Positions 8,573 to 17,092 of a stretch of DNA of 64,000 nucleotides are shown one piece after another. Each line of letters starts with the position of its first letter. The stretch's first letter is position 1. The notes beneath the pieces are model-generated. The model was not told the origin of the DNA. It searched no databases and worked only from the letters and a program-made list of their open reading frames with translations. Source of the stretch: Amycolatopsis pittospori (GTDB taxonomy: Bacteria > Actinomycetota > Actinomycetes > Mycobacteriales > Pseudonocardiaceae); assembly GCF_013870525.1 (NCBI RefSeq), contig NZ_JACBXD010000018.1, positions 1 to 64,000 on the forward strand, read 5' to 3'. A program made the position numbers and the translations under genes.

Positions 8573-8953
8573 CTAGTCGGTGTCGGTGCGAGCGGCCTTG
8601 ACGCGAGCCTCTTCCTTACGGACCTCGGCCTGGGTCTCGCGCTCCCGCTGCAGCCAGTCGGGGTTGTCGGTCTTGACCGCGTCGATCTGCTCGGTGGTGA
8701 GGGCGTCGGTGATCCCGCCACGCGCCAGCCCGCTGATGGAGATGCCCAGTTTCGCCGCGATGACCGGGCGCGGGTGCGGCCCGTTGCGGCGCAGGTCGCG
8801 AAGCCACTCGGGCGGCTCGGTCTGCAGCGCGTTCAGCTCGTCGCGGGAGACGACACCCTCCTGGAACTCCGCCGGGGTGGCTTCGAGGTACACACCCAGC
8901 TTCTTCGCCGCTGTCGCGGGCTTCATCGTTTGAGGGGTCTTCTGCGACGTCAT
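8573..8953 (-). CDS. DUF5997 family protein
   Basis: 126 residues, soluble and charged. It opens MTSQKTPQTMKPATAAKKLG, has a central AKLGISISGLARGGIT stretch that resembles a short helix-turn-helix-like segment, and ends in a Lys/Arg/Glu-rich helix. The start at 8953 is chosen because CTGAGG stands just upstream and conserved sequence starts there. Function unknown. It converges with the LysR-effector-domain gene; the two are separated only by the 21-bp-unit array. Confidence 0.75.
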   Translation of the reverse strand: MTSQKTPQTMKPATAAKKLGVYLEATPAEFQEGVVSRDELNALQTEPPEWLRDLRRNGPHPRPVIAAKLGISISGLARGGITDALTTEQIDAVKTDNPDWLQRERETQAEVRKEEARVKAARTDTD

Positions 8954-8976
8954 TGCCTCAGGGTAACGCCCTGTGA

Positions 8977-10002
8977 TCAGGCGCCCTTGGCGGGCAGCGT
9001 GACGACGCCGAGCCCGGTCAGCACCCCGGCGACGGCGACCGCGGCGACGACCACCCACGCGATCGGATGCCCGAGGTTGAGCGTCCAGTAGGTGCCGACC
9101 CGCCGGTGCACCAGTAGCGCCGGGTCGTTCCGGTTCAGGTAGACCATCCCGGCCGCGTACCAGTAGCGGTCGTCGTCACGTTGTTCGTACCGGGTTTCGG
9201 GGCCTTCGCTCGACGGTGACAGCCGATGTCCGGCGTCACCGTTCCGGACGGCGAAGACGGTCCATGCGAGGAACGCGGTGACGAGTGGGAGGTAGCCGAC
9301 GATCGTGATCGGCACCGTCGTCTCGAAGACGCCCCAGAGCTGCAGCGAAACGATCAGCAGGGTCGCGTTGACACAGCCGGCGGAGATCAGCAGGAGGCTG
9401 ACCACGCCGTGCAGATATTCCCGATACCGCCGGGCCGACGAGGCGGGCCTCGCGGCGTCGATCTCGGGACGGGCCCGAGGGATCGCGACTGCCAGAAGTC
9501 CGAGCATCAAGACGACCAGGACCTGGGCGAAGACCGTCGAAAAGCTCTCGAATTCCCCGAACAGGCCGACGATCGCGGTGACCGCCGCCAGCACCATCGC
9601 GGGTACCAGAAGAATCCACTGTGGACGGACCGGATCGGAACGCAGCGAAGTGTCCGCGACGACCGCTTGCCGCGTTCCGGCGTACCAGTCGCCGTCCCGT
9701 CTCGCCGCGACGATCGACCGGTGCGCCAGGCTCCCGAGCAGCGAATAGACCACCACGAGCGCGACCAGGACGACGTCGTGTGTCGTCCAGCCGAAGAGGA
9801 CGGCCGCGCAGGCGATGAGGGCGGTCGTCACGACACCGCGGTCGTAGCGGCGGCGCACCAGGGCGATGACGGGTTCGCCGACCCGGCCCGCCGGAATCCG
9901 GACGCCGAACGGGAGCGTCGGTCTGGCCAGCGCGGGCGCGGAGCAGAACACGGCGGCGATGAAGCCGACGAGCGCGAGCTGCAGCCAGACCGGAGCGCTC
10001 AC
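8977..10002 (-). CDS. Multi-pass membrane protein with DUF5808-like C-terminus, partner of a GntR regulator
   Basis: 341 residues from a GTG at 10002 that overlaps the stop of the GntR gene (GTGA), which fixes the start. About eight to nine hydrophobic helices. Near the C-terminus is RYWYAAGMVYLNRNDPALLV, a soluble motif resembling DUF5808, followed by one last membrane segment. YtrA-type GntR regulators usually control ABC exporters or membrane proteins in the same operon, so this protein is probably part of a cell-envelope stress response (inference). No transport motif is visible. Confidence 0.78.
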   Translation of the reverse strand: MSAPVWLQLALVGFIAAVFCSAPALARPTLPFGVRIPAGRVGEPVIALVRRRYDRGVVTTALIACAAVLFGWTTHDVVLVALVVVYSLLGSLAHRSIVAARRDGDWYAGTRQAVVADTSLRSDPVRPQWILLVPAMVLAAVTAIVGLFGEFESFSTVFAQVLVVLMLGLLAVAIPRARPEIDAARPASSARRYREYLHGVVSLLLISAGCVNATLLIVSLQLWGVFETTVPITIVGYLPLVTAFLAWTVFAVRNGDAGHRLSPSSEGPETRYEQRDDDRYWYAAGMVYLNRNDPALLVHRRVGTYWTLNLGHPIAWVVVAAVAVAGVLTGLGVVTLPAKGA

Positions 10003-10400
10003 GGTCGCGTTCCGCTCTTCACCGCGAACGAGCCGAGCACCGTCTCGCAGCGGCCGGTCACCTCGCGTGGTTCCAGGCCGAGCACGACGGCTTCGGCGAG
10101 CAGCGTGCGCAGTCGCTCCTGCCACTCGTCCGCGTAGCCGTCCTCGGCGGGGCCGGAGGTCGTGTCCCGCCGGACGACGGCACCGGTCTTGCGGTTGATC
10201 CGGATGAATCCCTGGTTCCGAAGCAGGTCGTAGGCCTTGTTGACGGTGTGGAAGTTGATCCCGAGATCGGCGCCGAGATGCCTGGTGGAGGGCAGGGCGC
10301 TGCCTTCGGCCAGCGCCCCGTCCGCGATCGCTTCGACGATCCGATCGCGGATCTGCTGGTAGATCGGCACCTCGCTGTCGAGGTCGAGTGTCAGCAACAC
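9999..10400 (-). CDS. GntR family transcriptional regulator, YtrA subfamily
   Basis: 133 residues: a winged helix-turn-helix at residues 10-75 (PIYQQIRDRIVEAI, LPSTRHLGADLGINFHTVNK) and a short C-terminal helix pair rather than a full effector domain, which is the YtrA pattern. It is translationally coupled to the membrane protein downstream. The start at 10400 lies only about 15 bases from an AT-rich block with a repeated TGCTATA, a likely promoter and self-operator. Confidence 0.88.
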   Translation of the reverse strand: MLLTLDLDSEVPIYQQIRDRIVEAIADGALAEGSALPSTRHLGADLGINFHTVNKAYDLLRNQGFIRINRKTGAVVRRDTTSGPAEDGYADEWQERLRTLLAEAVVLGLEPREVTGRCETVLGSFAVKSGTRP

Positions 10401-10414
10401 GCCTCAAGGATATC

Positions 10415-10432
10415 TGCTATACATTTGCTATA
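10415..10432. promoter_or_regulatory. Candidate operator/promoter of the GntR operon
   Basis: TGCTATA occurs at 10415-10421 and again at 10426-10432, an 11-bp spacing (one helical turn), in the only AT-rich stretch of the region and between two divergent genes. This suggests binding of the GntR protein over its own promoter. Inference from position and repetition. Confidence 0.45.
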
Positions 10433-10470
10433 ACAACTACATCAGCTAGAAGACGGGGAAGGTGGTCGTG

Positions 10471-10830
10471 ATGGCGAGGCTGGACATGGTCGGTGGCGAG
10501 GTCCGGGTGAGGTTCTCGGCGTGGGAGCGACTGGCCGTATGGCGTGAGGACGTCGTCGTGCCGCCTGCGGCGATCCGGGCCGTCGAGTACGTCGAATCGC
10601 CGGTCGGGCGAGCGCGTGGCGGCCGGGCCGGGGTGCTGGTCAGCGGTGTGCTGAAGGTGGGTTTCTGGGGGCTGGGGACTGGGGTCCGTCAACTGGTGTC
10701 GGTTCGCAGGGGAGTCCCGGCGGTCCGTGTCGAGGTCGATCGAGCCGCCTCGGGGCTGCACTTCGACGAGTTGCTGATCAGTACGCCGAACGCGGTCGAG
10801 GTCGCCGACGCGCTGGCCGTCCGCGTCTAG
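10471..10830 (+). CDS. Hypothetical protein, divergent from the GntR gene
   Basis: 119 residues. The ATG at 10471 is preferred over GTG at 10462 because GGGGAAGG lies 8-9 bases before it. The composition is soluble and strand-rich, with an EVRVRFSAWERL opening and a VPPAAIRAVEYVESP segment; it could be a small PH-like or Bet v1-sized domain but I do not recognise a family. Its stop overlaps the stop of the convergent gene by two bases. Confidence 0.6.
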   Translation: MARLDMVGGEVRVRFSAWERLAVWREDVVVPPAAIRAVEYVESPVGRARGGRAGVLVSGVLKVGFWGLGTGVRQLVSVRRGVPAVRVEVDRAASGLHFDELLISTPNAVEVADALAVRV

Positions 10831-11321
10831 AGATAGTCGAAGAACCGGTCCCACCACGACGGTGGCCGGTCCGGCGGGTAGAGGGCGTCGAAACCGCTGA
10901 TCCCGGTGTACTTCGTCCACAGCGGATGTTCGGAGACGGGCAGGTAGCCGAGTGCTTCCAGCTCGTCTTCGACCCGTCTTCGGTCCTGCGGCCGGAAGAG
11001 CTCGCGTTCCTCGTCTTCGTCGTAGCTGCCCGGGTTTCCCAGTGTCACCGCGACAAGGCCGCCGAAATTGCTGACCGTGACGGTCAGATGGGCCGGCCCC
11101 GCGGTCGCGCTCGCCGGGATCTCGATCCTGCCGAGGTGGCTGGCGTCCTGGACGTGGCGGTCGACCCGGCACGAACAGCCGAACCGTTGTTCCAGCCGGA
11201 CGGCCAGCCGCTCGAACCGCGCCCTCGCGGCAGGTCCGTCGAAGTCGTGCGGGGTCTCCCAGTGACCCGGTTCGTCGAGTTCCCGCAGCATGGCCCAGGT
11301 CTGCTGTTCGTCGAGGGGCAT
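10827..11321 (-). CDS. Hypothetical protein, 164 residues
   Basis: The start is the ATG at 11321, with a good GGAGGCG ribosome-binding site. Acidic and soluble, no signal peptide or membrane segment. It contains FGCSCRVDRHVQDASHLG and an aromatic end WWDRFFDYL. It resembles small actinobacterial hypothetical proteins of unknown function. It stands alone, divergent from the beta-lactamase-like gene. Confidence 0.65.
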   Translation of the reverse strand: MPLDEQQTWAMLRELDEPGHWETPHDFDGPAARARFERLAVRLEQRFGCSCRVDRHVQDASHLGRIEIPASATAGPAHLTVTVSNFGGLVAVTLGNPGSYDEDEERELFRPQDRRRVEDELEALGYLPVSEHPLWTKYTGISGFDALYPPDRPPSWWDRFFDYL

Positions 11322-11539
11322 CGTCGCCTCCCGGCCTCGGTGGTCTAGTCCACTTATCGAATTGACCTTAACCATCCGGATCCCGCTCGGACAATGGTGG
11401 GACGAATGTTGGCCAGAAGAATTTTCCCGAGGGCCGGGTAGCGCCTGCGCTACCCGGGATCCGGCAGACAGCCCTGCTGATCTTCGAGCCCGATTCCACC
11501 ATCGTCGTAGGTGTTGATCCGGTCGACGAAGGAGTGCGA

Positions 11540-12682
11540 ATGACGAGCAAGACACGCAGGGGCGTCGTGGTCCTCACCGTGGCGGGGCTGCTGGGCGCCG
11601 CGTGGACCACCACGGCGGACGCGGCGCCATCGCGGGGATCCGAGCTGCAGAAGGGGCTCGACTCGTTGGTGAGTCAGGAAAAGTTCCCGGCCGCGCTGGC
11701 GTCGGTGACCGGCAGGGGACGGACGACGTCGCTGGTGGCGGGGTCGTCGCGCATCGATCGCCAGGTCCCCGTCCCGCGTGACGGCACCGTCCGGGCCGGC
11801 AGCAACACGAAGACGTTCACCGCGGTCGTGGTGCTGCAACTGGTGGCCGAGGGCAAGGTGGAACTGGACGCCCCGATCGAGAGGTACCTGCCCGGCATCG
11901 TGCGAGGTGAGGGCATCGACGCCACCAAGATCACCGTCCGGCACCTGCTGCAGCACACCAGCGGGCTGCCGAACTACAGCGAATACCTCGGACTGCAGGA
12001 TTTCGAGAAGGTGCAGCACCGGTACGTCCCGAACCACGAACTACTCGCCGCGGCGCTGAGCCACCCGGCGAAGTTCGCCCCCGGCACCAAATGGGAGTAC
12101 AACAACACCGGCTACCTGCTGGCGGGCATGATGATCGAGAAGGTGACCGGACGCCCGATCCACGAGCAGATCACCGACCGCGTGATCAAGAAGGCCGGTC
12201 TGCGGAACACCTACTGGCCGCAGGTGGGCGATCAGACCATCCAGGGACGGCATCCGCAGGGATACGCGATCGGGAACGCCGCCACCGGCAAGGTGATCGA
12301 CGCGACCGAAATGGACCCGTCCTGGGGAGGCGCCGCCGGTCAGCTGATCTCGACGCCCAGCGACCTGGGGAAGGTCTTCCGCGTCCTGCTCGACGGCAAG
12401 CTGGTGCCCGCCGCGCAGCTCGCCGAAATGCGGAAGACCGTCGACGCGCCCTTGTTCCCGGGGACGAAATACGGTCTCGGGCTGATGAGCAATCCGCTCA
12501 GCTGCGGCGGGGTGTACTGGGGACACGGTGGGGACATCCACGGATTCGAAACGCGCGGCGGGGCAACGGAAGACGGTCGCGCCGTCGGGCTCGCGGTGAC
12601 CGCGATGCCGGGAACGTTCGGCGATGCCGAGCGCGGCGCCAAGGCCGTCATGGCCACTGTGGACACCGCCTTCTGCAAGTGA
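11540..12682 (+). CDS. Secreted serine beta-lactamase / D-Ala-D-Ala carboxypeptidase-like protein (class C fold)
   Basis: 380 residues. Signal peptide about 1-28 (ending ADAAP). Catalytic motifs of the PF00144 family are intact: S88-N-T-K91 (SxxK), Y187-N-N189 (YxN) and H329-G-G (the KTG-equivalent box). The ATG at 11540 is preferred over GTG 11534 because GAAGGA lies 7 bases upstream. It acts outside the cell on peptidoglycan stems, D-peptides or esters; whether it confers beta-lactam resistance cannot be told. It is monocistronic and ends before a long hairpin. Confidence 0.9.
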   Translation: MTSKTRRGVVVLTVAGLLGAAWTTTADAAPSRGSELQKGLDSLVSQEKFPAALASVTGRGRTTSLVAGSSRIDRQVPVPRDGTVRAGSNTKTFTAVVVLQLVAEGKVELDAPIERYLPGIVRGEGIDATKITVRHLLQHTSGLPNYSEYLGLQDFEKVQHRYVPNHELLAAALSHPAKFAPGTKWEYNNTGYLLAGMMIEKVTGRPIHEQITDRVIKKAGLRNTYWPQVGDQTIQGRHPQGYAIGNAATGKVIDATEMDPSWGGAAGQLISTPSDLGKVFRVLLDGKLVPAAQLAEMRKTVDAPLFPGTKYGLGLMSNPLSCGGVYWGHGGDIHGFETRGGATEDGRAVGLAVTAMPGTFGDAERGAKAVMATVDTAFCK

Positions 12683-12722
12683 CCTGAAAGGACAGTGCTC
12701 GGCTCGTATGGGCCACCCGCGG

Positions 12723-12781
12723 AAGTACATGCAGGCCCCCTTCCTTGCGTCTAGCGCAAGGAAGGAGGCCGCCATGTACTT
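12723..12781. terminator. Long two-part hairpin after the beta-lactamase-like gene
   Basis: Outer arms AAGTACATG (12723-12731) and CATGTACTT (12773-12781) enclose inner arms CCTTCCTTGCG (12739-12749) and CGCAAGGAAGG (12755-12765) with a 5-base loop. It lies between two convergent genes and can act as a bidirectional terminator; the GGCC-flanked layout looks like another dispersed hairpin family. Confidence 0.7.
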
Positions 12782-12800
12782 GGCAGGGGGCCCGTACGGG

Positions 12801-13544
12801 CTACAGCTTCTCGATGGCGGTCTTGAACTCGGCCAGCGCGGCCCGATAGAAGCGGGGACCGTACGAGACCCTGGCCACGCCGATTTCCCGGAGCGTGGCC
12901 AGATCCAGTTCGTCACCGGTGTTCCCGTTGACCGGGCACCCGAGTTCCGTGACCAGCGCGGCGAGATCGTCCCGGCGCCGTACGCCGATCGGGTAGACGC
13001 AGTCCGCCCCGGCGTCCCGGTAGAGCCGTCCGCGCCGGATCGTTTCGGCGAGCCGGTCCTGTTCGGCGACGCCGCGGTCACCGAGGAAGGTGTCGACGCG
13101 GGCGTTGATCACGATCGGGACGCCCGCGTCCGTCGCCGCGGCCCGGATGTCGGCGAGCCGCTGGGCGTGCTGGTCCGCGTCCACCAGCCCGCCTGCGCGG
13201 TGATCGGTGTCCTCCAGGTTGCAGCCGACGGCGCCGGTCTCCAGCAGCTGGCTCACGAATTCCCCCGGAGCCAGGCCGTAGCCGGCCTCCGCGTCCACGG
13301 TGACCGGCACCGAAACCGCGTGGGCGACCCGGCCGGCCGCCGCGAACATCTCCTGCCACGGCGCGCGTTCGCCGTCGGGGAAGCCGAGCATGGCCGAGAC
13401 CGCGGCGCTGGCGGTGGCGATCGCCGGATAGCCCGCCTCCGCCACGACCTGGGCGCTCGCCGCGTCCCAGACGTTCGGCAGGACCAGCAGGTCTCCGCTG
13501 TGCAGGCCGCGGAGCGTTTCGGCTCGCGCCTTGAGGTCGGTCAT
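12801..13544 (-). CDS. Isocitrate lyase / PEP phosphonomutase family protein
   Basis: 247 residues, a TIM barrel of the PEP mutase/ICL superfamily (PF13714). It shows LPNVWDAASAQVVAEAG at the first strand, SVPVTVDAEAGYG for the metal-binding Asp, GCNLEDTD, and VPIVINARVDTFLG. The KKCGH-type lyase Cys of true isocitrate lyases is not seen, so it is one of the many 2-methylisocitrate-lyase-like paralogues of unknown substrate. It begins just after a gap of unassigned sequence and probably stands alone. Confidence 0.85.
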   Translation of the reverse strand: MTDLKARAETLRGLHSGDLLVLPNVWDAASAQVVAEAGYPAIATASAAVSAMLGFPDGERAPWQEMFAAAGRVAHAVSVPVTVDAEAGYGLAPGEFVSQLLETGAVGCNLEDTDHRAGGLVDADQHAQRLADIRAAATDAGVPIVINARVDTFLGDRGVAEQDRLAETIRRGRLYRDAGADCVYPIGVRRRDDLAALVTELGCPVNGNTGDELDLATLREIGVARVSYGPRFYRAALAEFKTAIEKL

Positions 13545-13863
13545 CGGTCTCCTCCTCGATCGGTACCGGACAGGGCGGGTGCCCGCGGTGCTCCGGCCGG
13601 TCGTCTGCCGGGCATGCCCAGTGCGTCCAGCATGCCGGTGAACGCGACAACGGCGGCCATCGCCGCGGTGAAGCCGTCACTGACCAGCCGGCAGCGAGTT
13701 GTCGAGACGTCGGCCCCTTCTTCGCGTGGTCTCCACGAATGGAGGGACACCGTCGCCGCCGGAAACCGTCGGTCACCCGAACTCGCGGAAAACCGCTTTC
13801 CGGCGTGTTCCTCCACTGGCTACACTCGCCGCGCATCGAGCCGTACGAAGAAGGGACAGGACA
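13545..13863. other. Intergenic region with no supported gene
   Basis: Short open frames exist on both strands, but none has a clear ribosome-binding site or recognisable protein. A possible -10 box TACACT (13821-13826) lies 38 bases before a small leader ORF and may be the promoter of the EF-G-like gene. Confidence 0.5.
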
Positions 13864-13968
13864 GTGCGTCATCGCTACGCCGTCGTCGTCCCCTCGGCTC
13901 GGTACGAGGTGATCCTGGTGTCTCCGGGTACCCGGTGCGCGCCGCGCGGCTCGCACCGGAACCCGTGA
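13864..13968 (+). CDS. Candidate regulatory leader peptide (34 residues)
   Basis: GTG at 13864 is preceded by AAGGGACAGGA and encodes MRHRYAVVVPSARYEVILVS followed by a Cys/Arg/Pro-rich end. It stops 117 bases before the EF-G-like start. An imperfect GC-rich hairpin (13988-14020) follows its stop. Short leader ORF, hairpin, then a ribosome-acting GTPase is the layout of attenuation-controlled resistance genes. The peptide sequence itself matches nothing I recognise. Confidence 0.4.
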   Translation: MRHRYAVVVPSARYEVILVSPGTRCAPRGSHRNP

Positions 13969-13987
13969 CGAACGCCTGACCCTTCGC

Positions 13988-14020
13988 GCGCCTTTTCCGT
14001 TGTCCACAGCGGAAGGGCGC
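13988..14020 (+). promoter_or_regulatory. Hairpin between leader ORF and EF-G-like gene (possible attenuator)
   Basis: GCGCCTTTTCC (13988-13998) can pair with GGAAGGGCGC (14011-14020) with G-U pairs or a one-base bulge, around a loop containing TTGTCCACA. No T-run follows, so it may act by sequestering sequence rather than as a classical terminator. Confidence 0.35.
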
Positions 14021-14085
14021 CTGCTCGCGTTCGCCGGAATCGCGCCGTCCGAGTTTCCGGAGATCATCCTCGAAAGGACCGTGCC

Positions 14086-16125
14086 ATGCGCGCCGTCCCG
14101 CTGTCCGCCGTCCGCAATCTGGGCATCCTCGCCCACGTCGACGCGGGTAAGACCACCCTCACCGAACGGATCCTGTACGTCACCGGCACCACTTACAAAC
14201 GAGGTGAGGTCCACGACGGCACGACCGTGACCGACTTCGATTCCCAGGAGCGCGACCGTGGCATCACCATTTTCGCCGCCGCGGTCAGCTGTTCGTGGGA
14301 CGGCCACCGCGTCAACCTGATCGACACCCCCGGCCATGTCGACTTCGCCGACGAGGTCGAGCGGTCGCTGCGCGTCCTCGACGGCGCGATCGCGGTGTTC
14401 GACGGCGTCGCCGGGGTCGAACCGCAGAGCGAATCGGTATGGCGGCAGGCCGACCGGCACGGCGTGCCGCGGATCGCGTTCGTGAACAAACTCGACCGCG
14501 CGGGCGCCGATCTGGACGCGGCCGTCGAGTCCATCCGGAACCGGCTGCATCCGCGAACACTGGTCGTCCAGCTGCCGATCGGGGCGGAAGACGGCTTCGT
14601 CGGTGTCGTCGACCTGCTCCGGATGCGGGCGCTGGTCTGGGCCGACGGTGCCGAAACGGCCGTCGCAGGGCCGATTCCGGAGTCCCTTGTGGACGAAGCG
14701 AACCGGCGCCGACGGCTGCTCGAAGAGGCCGTGGCGGAACTCCATCCGGCCGCGCTGGAGGAGTTCTGCGAGTCGTCGACGGTTTCGGCGGAGACGCTGC
14801 GCTCGGCGCTGCGCGAGTTGACCCGGACCGGGGACGGCCTCGTGGTGCTGTGCGGTTCGGCCTACCGCAACCGCGGTGTCGAGCCGCTGCTGGAGGCCGT
14901 GGTGGCCTACTTGCCCTCGCCGTCGGACGTTCCGCCGGTGCGTGGTGAGTACGAAGGAACGGAACAGGAACGACCCGCCGATCCGTCGGCACCGTTCTCG
15001 GCGCTGGTGTTCAAGGTGACCGCGACCGCCACCGGGCGGCTGACCTACCTGCGGGTCTATTCGGGCACGATCAGGACTTCGGAGGCGGTGGTGGACGTGG
15101 ATACCGGTCGTACCGAACGCGTCGGCCGCATCCTGCGGGTCCAGGCGGACCGGCATACGCGGGTGGACAGCGCGGTGGCGGGCGACATCGCCGCGGTGGT
15201 CGGGCTGAAGTCGGCCCGTGCCGGCACGACGCTGTGCACCCCGTCGGCCCCGCTCCTGCTCGAACCGCCGGTCGCCGCGGATCCGGTCGTTTCGGTCGCC
15301 GTGGAAGCCCGCACGGGCACGGACGCCGAACGGCTGATGTCGGCGCTGACGCGGCTGGTCGAGGAGGATCCTTCGCTGGTGATCCGGACCGATCGCGAAA
15401 CCGGTCAGACCCTGCTTTCGGGGATGGGCGAGCTGCATCTGGAGGTGGCGGTGGAGAAGATCCGCCGCGATCACGGGCTGGACGTCGGTGTCGGGCGGCC
15501 TCGGGTCGCTTACCGGGAGACGGTCGCCCGCGGGGTGTCCGGCTTCGTCTACCGGCATGTCAAACAGGACGGCGGCGCCGGGCAGTTCGCTCACGTCGTC
15601 GTCGACACGGAACCACTGGAGGAGGGAGAGTTCGAGTTCCGGTCCACTGTGGTCGGTGGCCGGGTTCCGCAGGAGTACGTCCGCGCTGTCGAAGCGGGTT
15701 GTCGTGACGCGCTGGCCGAAGGGCCTCTCGGCGGACATCCGGTGACCGGCGTGCGGGTGACGCTGACCGACGGTGTCACCCATTCGAAGGACTCGTCGGA
15801 TATGGCGTTCCGCACGGCCGGCCGGTTCGCGCTCCGTGAGGCGTTGCGTGCCGGTGCGATGACGCTGCTGGAGCCGGTCGTCGAGGTCACGGTCACCGTG
15901 CCCGAAAGCGCCATCGGCGTGGTGCTCGGCGACCTCGCCGCCCGGCGGGGACGGGTGCTGGGCTCGACGATGCGGGCGGGCACGACGGTGGTCTCCGCGA
16001 CCGTGCCGCTGGCCGAACTGTTCGGCTACGCGACCCGGCTGCGCAGCCGGACGCAGGGCCGGGGCACGTTCACCGCCCGGCCGACCGGCTACGCGCCGGC
16101 ACCGGAGGTGCGGGCTGTCGGGTAG
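14086..16125 (+). CDS. EF-G-like translational GTPase (EF-G paralogue)
   Basis: 679 residues, close to the about 700 of EF-G. G1 AHVDAGKTT (16-24), the switch I region with QERDRGITI, G3 DTPGHVDF and G4 NKLD are intact. The later domains keep EF-G signatures: HVKQDGGAGQFAHV, and FGYATRLRSRTQGRGTF near the end. The switch I (GEVHDGTT) and G' regions are closer to EF-G than to TetM/OtrA proteins, so I call it an EF-G paralogue, not a tetracycline-protection protein. It stands alone, with GAAAGGA before the ATG. An upstream leader ORF suggests induction by translational stress. Resistance or back-up translocase roles are both possible. Confidence 0.85.
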   Translation: MRAVPLSAVRNLGILAHVDAGKTTLTERILYVTGTTYKRGEVHDGTTVTDFDSQERDRGITIFAAAVSCSWDGHRVNLIDTPGHVDFADEVERSLRVLDGAIAVFDGVAGVEPQSESVWRQADRHGVPRIAFVNKLDRAGADLDAAVESIRNRLHPRTLVVQLPIGAEDGFVGVVDLLRMRALVWADGAETAVAGPIPESLVDEANRRRRLLEEAVAELHPAALEEFCESSTVSAETLRSALRELTRTGDGLVVLCGSAYRNRGVEPLLEAVVAYLPSPSDVPPVRGEYEGTEQERPADPSAPFSALVFKVTATATGRLTYLRVYSGTIRTSEAVVDVDTGRTERVGRILRVQADRHTRVDSAVAGDIAAVVGLKSARAGTTLCTPSAPLLLEPPVAADPVVSVAVEARTGTDAERLMSALTRLVEEDPSLVIRTDRETGQTLLSGMGELHLEVAVEKIRRDHGLDVGVGRPRVAYRETVARGVSGFVYRHVKQDGGAGQFAHVVVDTEPLEEGEFEFRSTVVGGRVPQEYVRAVEAGCRDALAEGPLGGHPVTGVRVTLTDGVTHSKDSSDMAFRTAGRFALREALRAGAMTLLEPVVEVTVTVPESAIGVVLGDLAARRGRVLGSTMRAGTTVVSATVPLAELFGYATRLRSRTQGRGTFTARPTGYAPAPEVRAVG

Positions 16126-16132
16126 TACGACG

Positions 16133-16164
16133 ATGGCCCGCCCACGAAACCGTGGGCGGGCCAT
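16133..16164. terminator. Bidirectional terminator
   Basis: ATGGCCCGCCCACG (16133-16146) and its exact reverse complement (16151-16164) form a 14-bp stem with loop AAAC, between the convergent EF-G-like and cutinase-like genes. Confidence 0.85.
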
Positions 16165-16221
16165 TGCTCCGACCGCTGTCACCCGGTTATCGGGCGCCGG
16201 ACGACAATGGCCTTCAGCCGG

Positions 16222-16986
16222 TCACGCCGGGTGCGGCGGACGGCAGTTCTGCCGCGGCAGTGCGTGCGAACCGTTGGTGTACACGCCGTCCGCGATCGTG
16301 TCCTCCATGATCGAGCGGTTGTCCGCCGGACGCGCCCACTGGTAGCAGAGGTGCTGCGCGAAATACCCGCCCGGAGCTTCGAAGGTGTCGAAGTGACAGA
16401 CGCCGTCGGTCTCGATGCAGTAGCGGATGAACGGGATGCCACCGAAATCGGTGCGGCCCGGACCGAACGAGACGTAGCCGCCGAACGGCGACGGCGCCCC
16501 GGTGCCCGGCGGGAGCACCGCGCTGATCCCGCGTCCCGGAGGACCGACGGGCTGCATCGGGTCCGCGAAGATCTTCGCGGAGAACCGGGACTTGTCCACG
16601 CCCAGGTTCCCGTCGGCGATGTCGTTCAGCACCCGGTTCGCGACCAGCGCGCCCTGGGAATAGCCGACGACGGTGAACTCCGCGCCCGGATTCTCGGCGA
16701 AAGAGCTCTGCACCACGCGACGGGCTTCTTCGTGCCCGCGTGCGACGCTCTGGTCCATCGGCGTCTGGTCGCAGTTCGGCAGCCCCGCGGCACCGGCCGG
16801 GTAGTGGACCACCTTCCGGATCCCGCCCCGCAACCAGGCGTCGTTGTACACGGTCGCGGCGCCGTCGCAGGTGCCGCCGATGAGGATGTAGTAGCGCGCC
16901 TGGTCGGCTTGGGCCGCCGGCGCGACGGCGCCGATCAGCCCGGTGGCCAGTGCGGCCGCCAGCAGAACCCCCCTGAGTTTCTTCAC
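16222..16986 (-). CDS. Secreted cutinase-like / PE-PPE-domain serine hydrolase
   Basis: 254 residues from a GTG with GGAAGGGA upstream. Signal peptide about 1-27 (ending AQADQ). An alpha/beta-hydrolase of the PE-PPE/cutinase group: nucleophile S110 in GYSQGA, an acid in FADPMQP and a late His in QHLCYQW. Several Cys residues could form disulfides outside the cell. Family members hydrolyse lipid or polyester substrates; the substrate here is not known. Monocistronic. Confidence 0.82.
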   Translation of the reverse strand: MKKLRGVLLAAALATGLIGAVAPAAQADQARYYILIGGTCDGAATVYNDAWLRGGIRKVVHYPAGAAGLPNCDQTPMDQSVARGHEEARRVVQSSFAENPGAEFTVVGYSQGALVANRVLNDIADGNLGVDKSRFSAKIFADPMQPVGPPGRGISAVLPPGTGAPSPFGGYVSFGPGRTDFGGIPFIRYCIETDGVCHFDTFEAPGGYFAQHLCYQWARPADNRSIMEDTIADGVYTNGSHALPRQNCRPPHPA

Positions 16987-17092
16987 ATTCTCGTCCCTTC
17001 CATTCGACTACGGTGCGTGTCGGAACGTTAGGGATGCGTCATGAAATTTTGATGAAACCCGCCGTGGGGGCCAACGCGCTGGGCCGAACGCC

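Noticed and set aside
13541-13816. 91-codon minus-strand ORF overlapping the start of the PEP-mutase-like gene
   Set aside because: No ribosome-binding site and no recognisable protein; treated as non-coding.
14086-16125. Tetracycline ribosomal-protection protein (TetM/OtrA)
   Set aside because: Switch I, G-domain insert and domain IV match EF-G better than TetM or OtrA.
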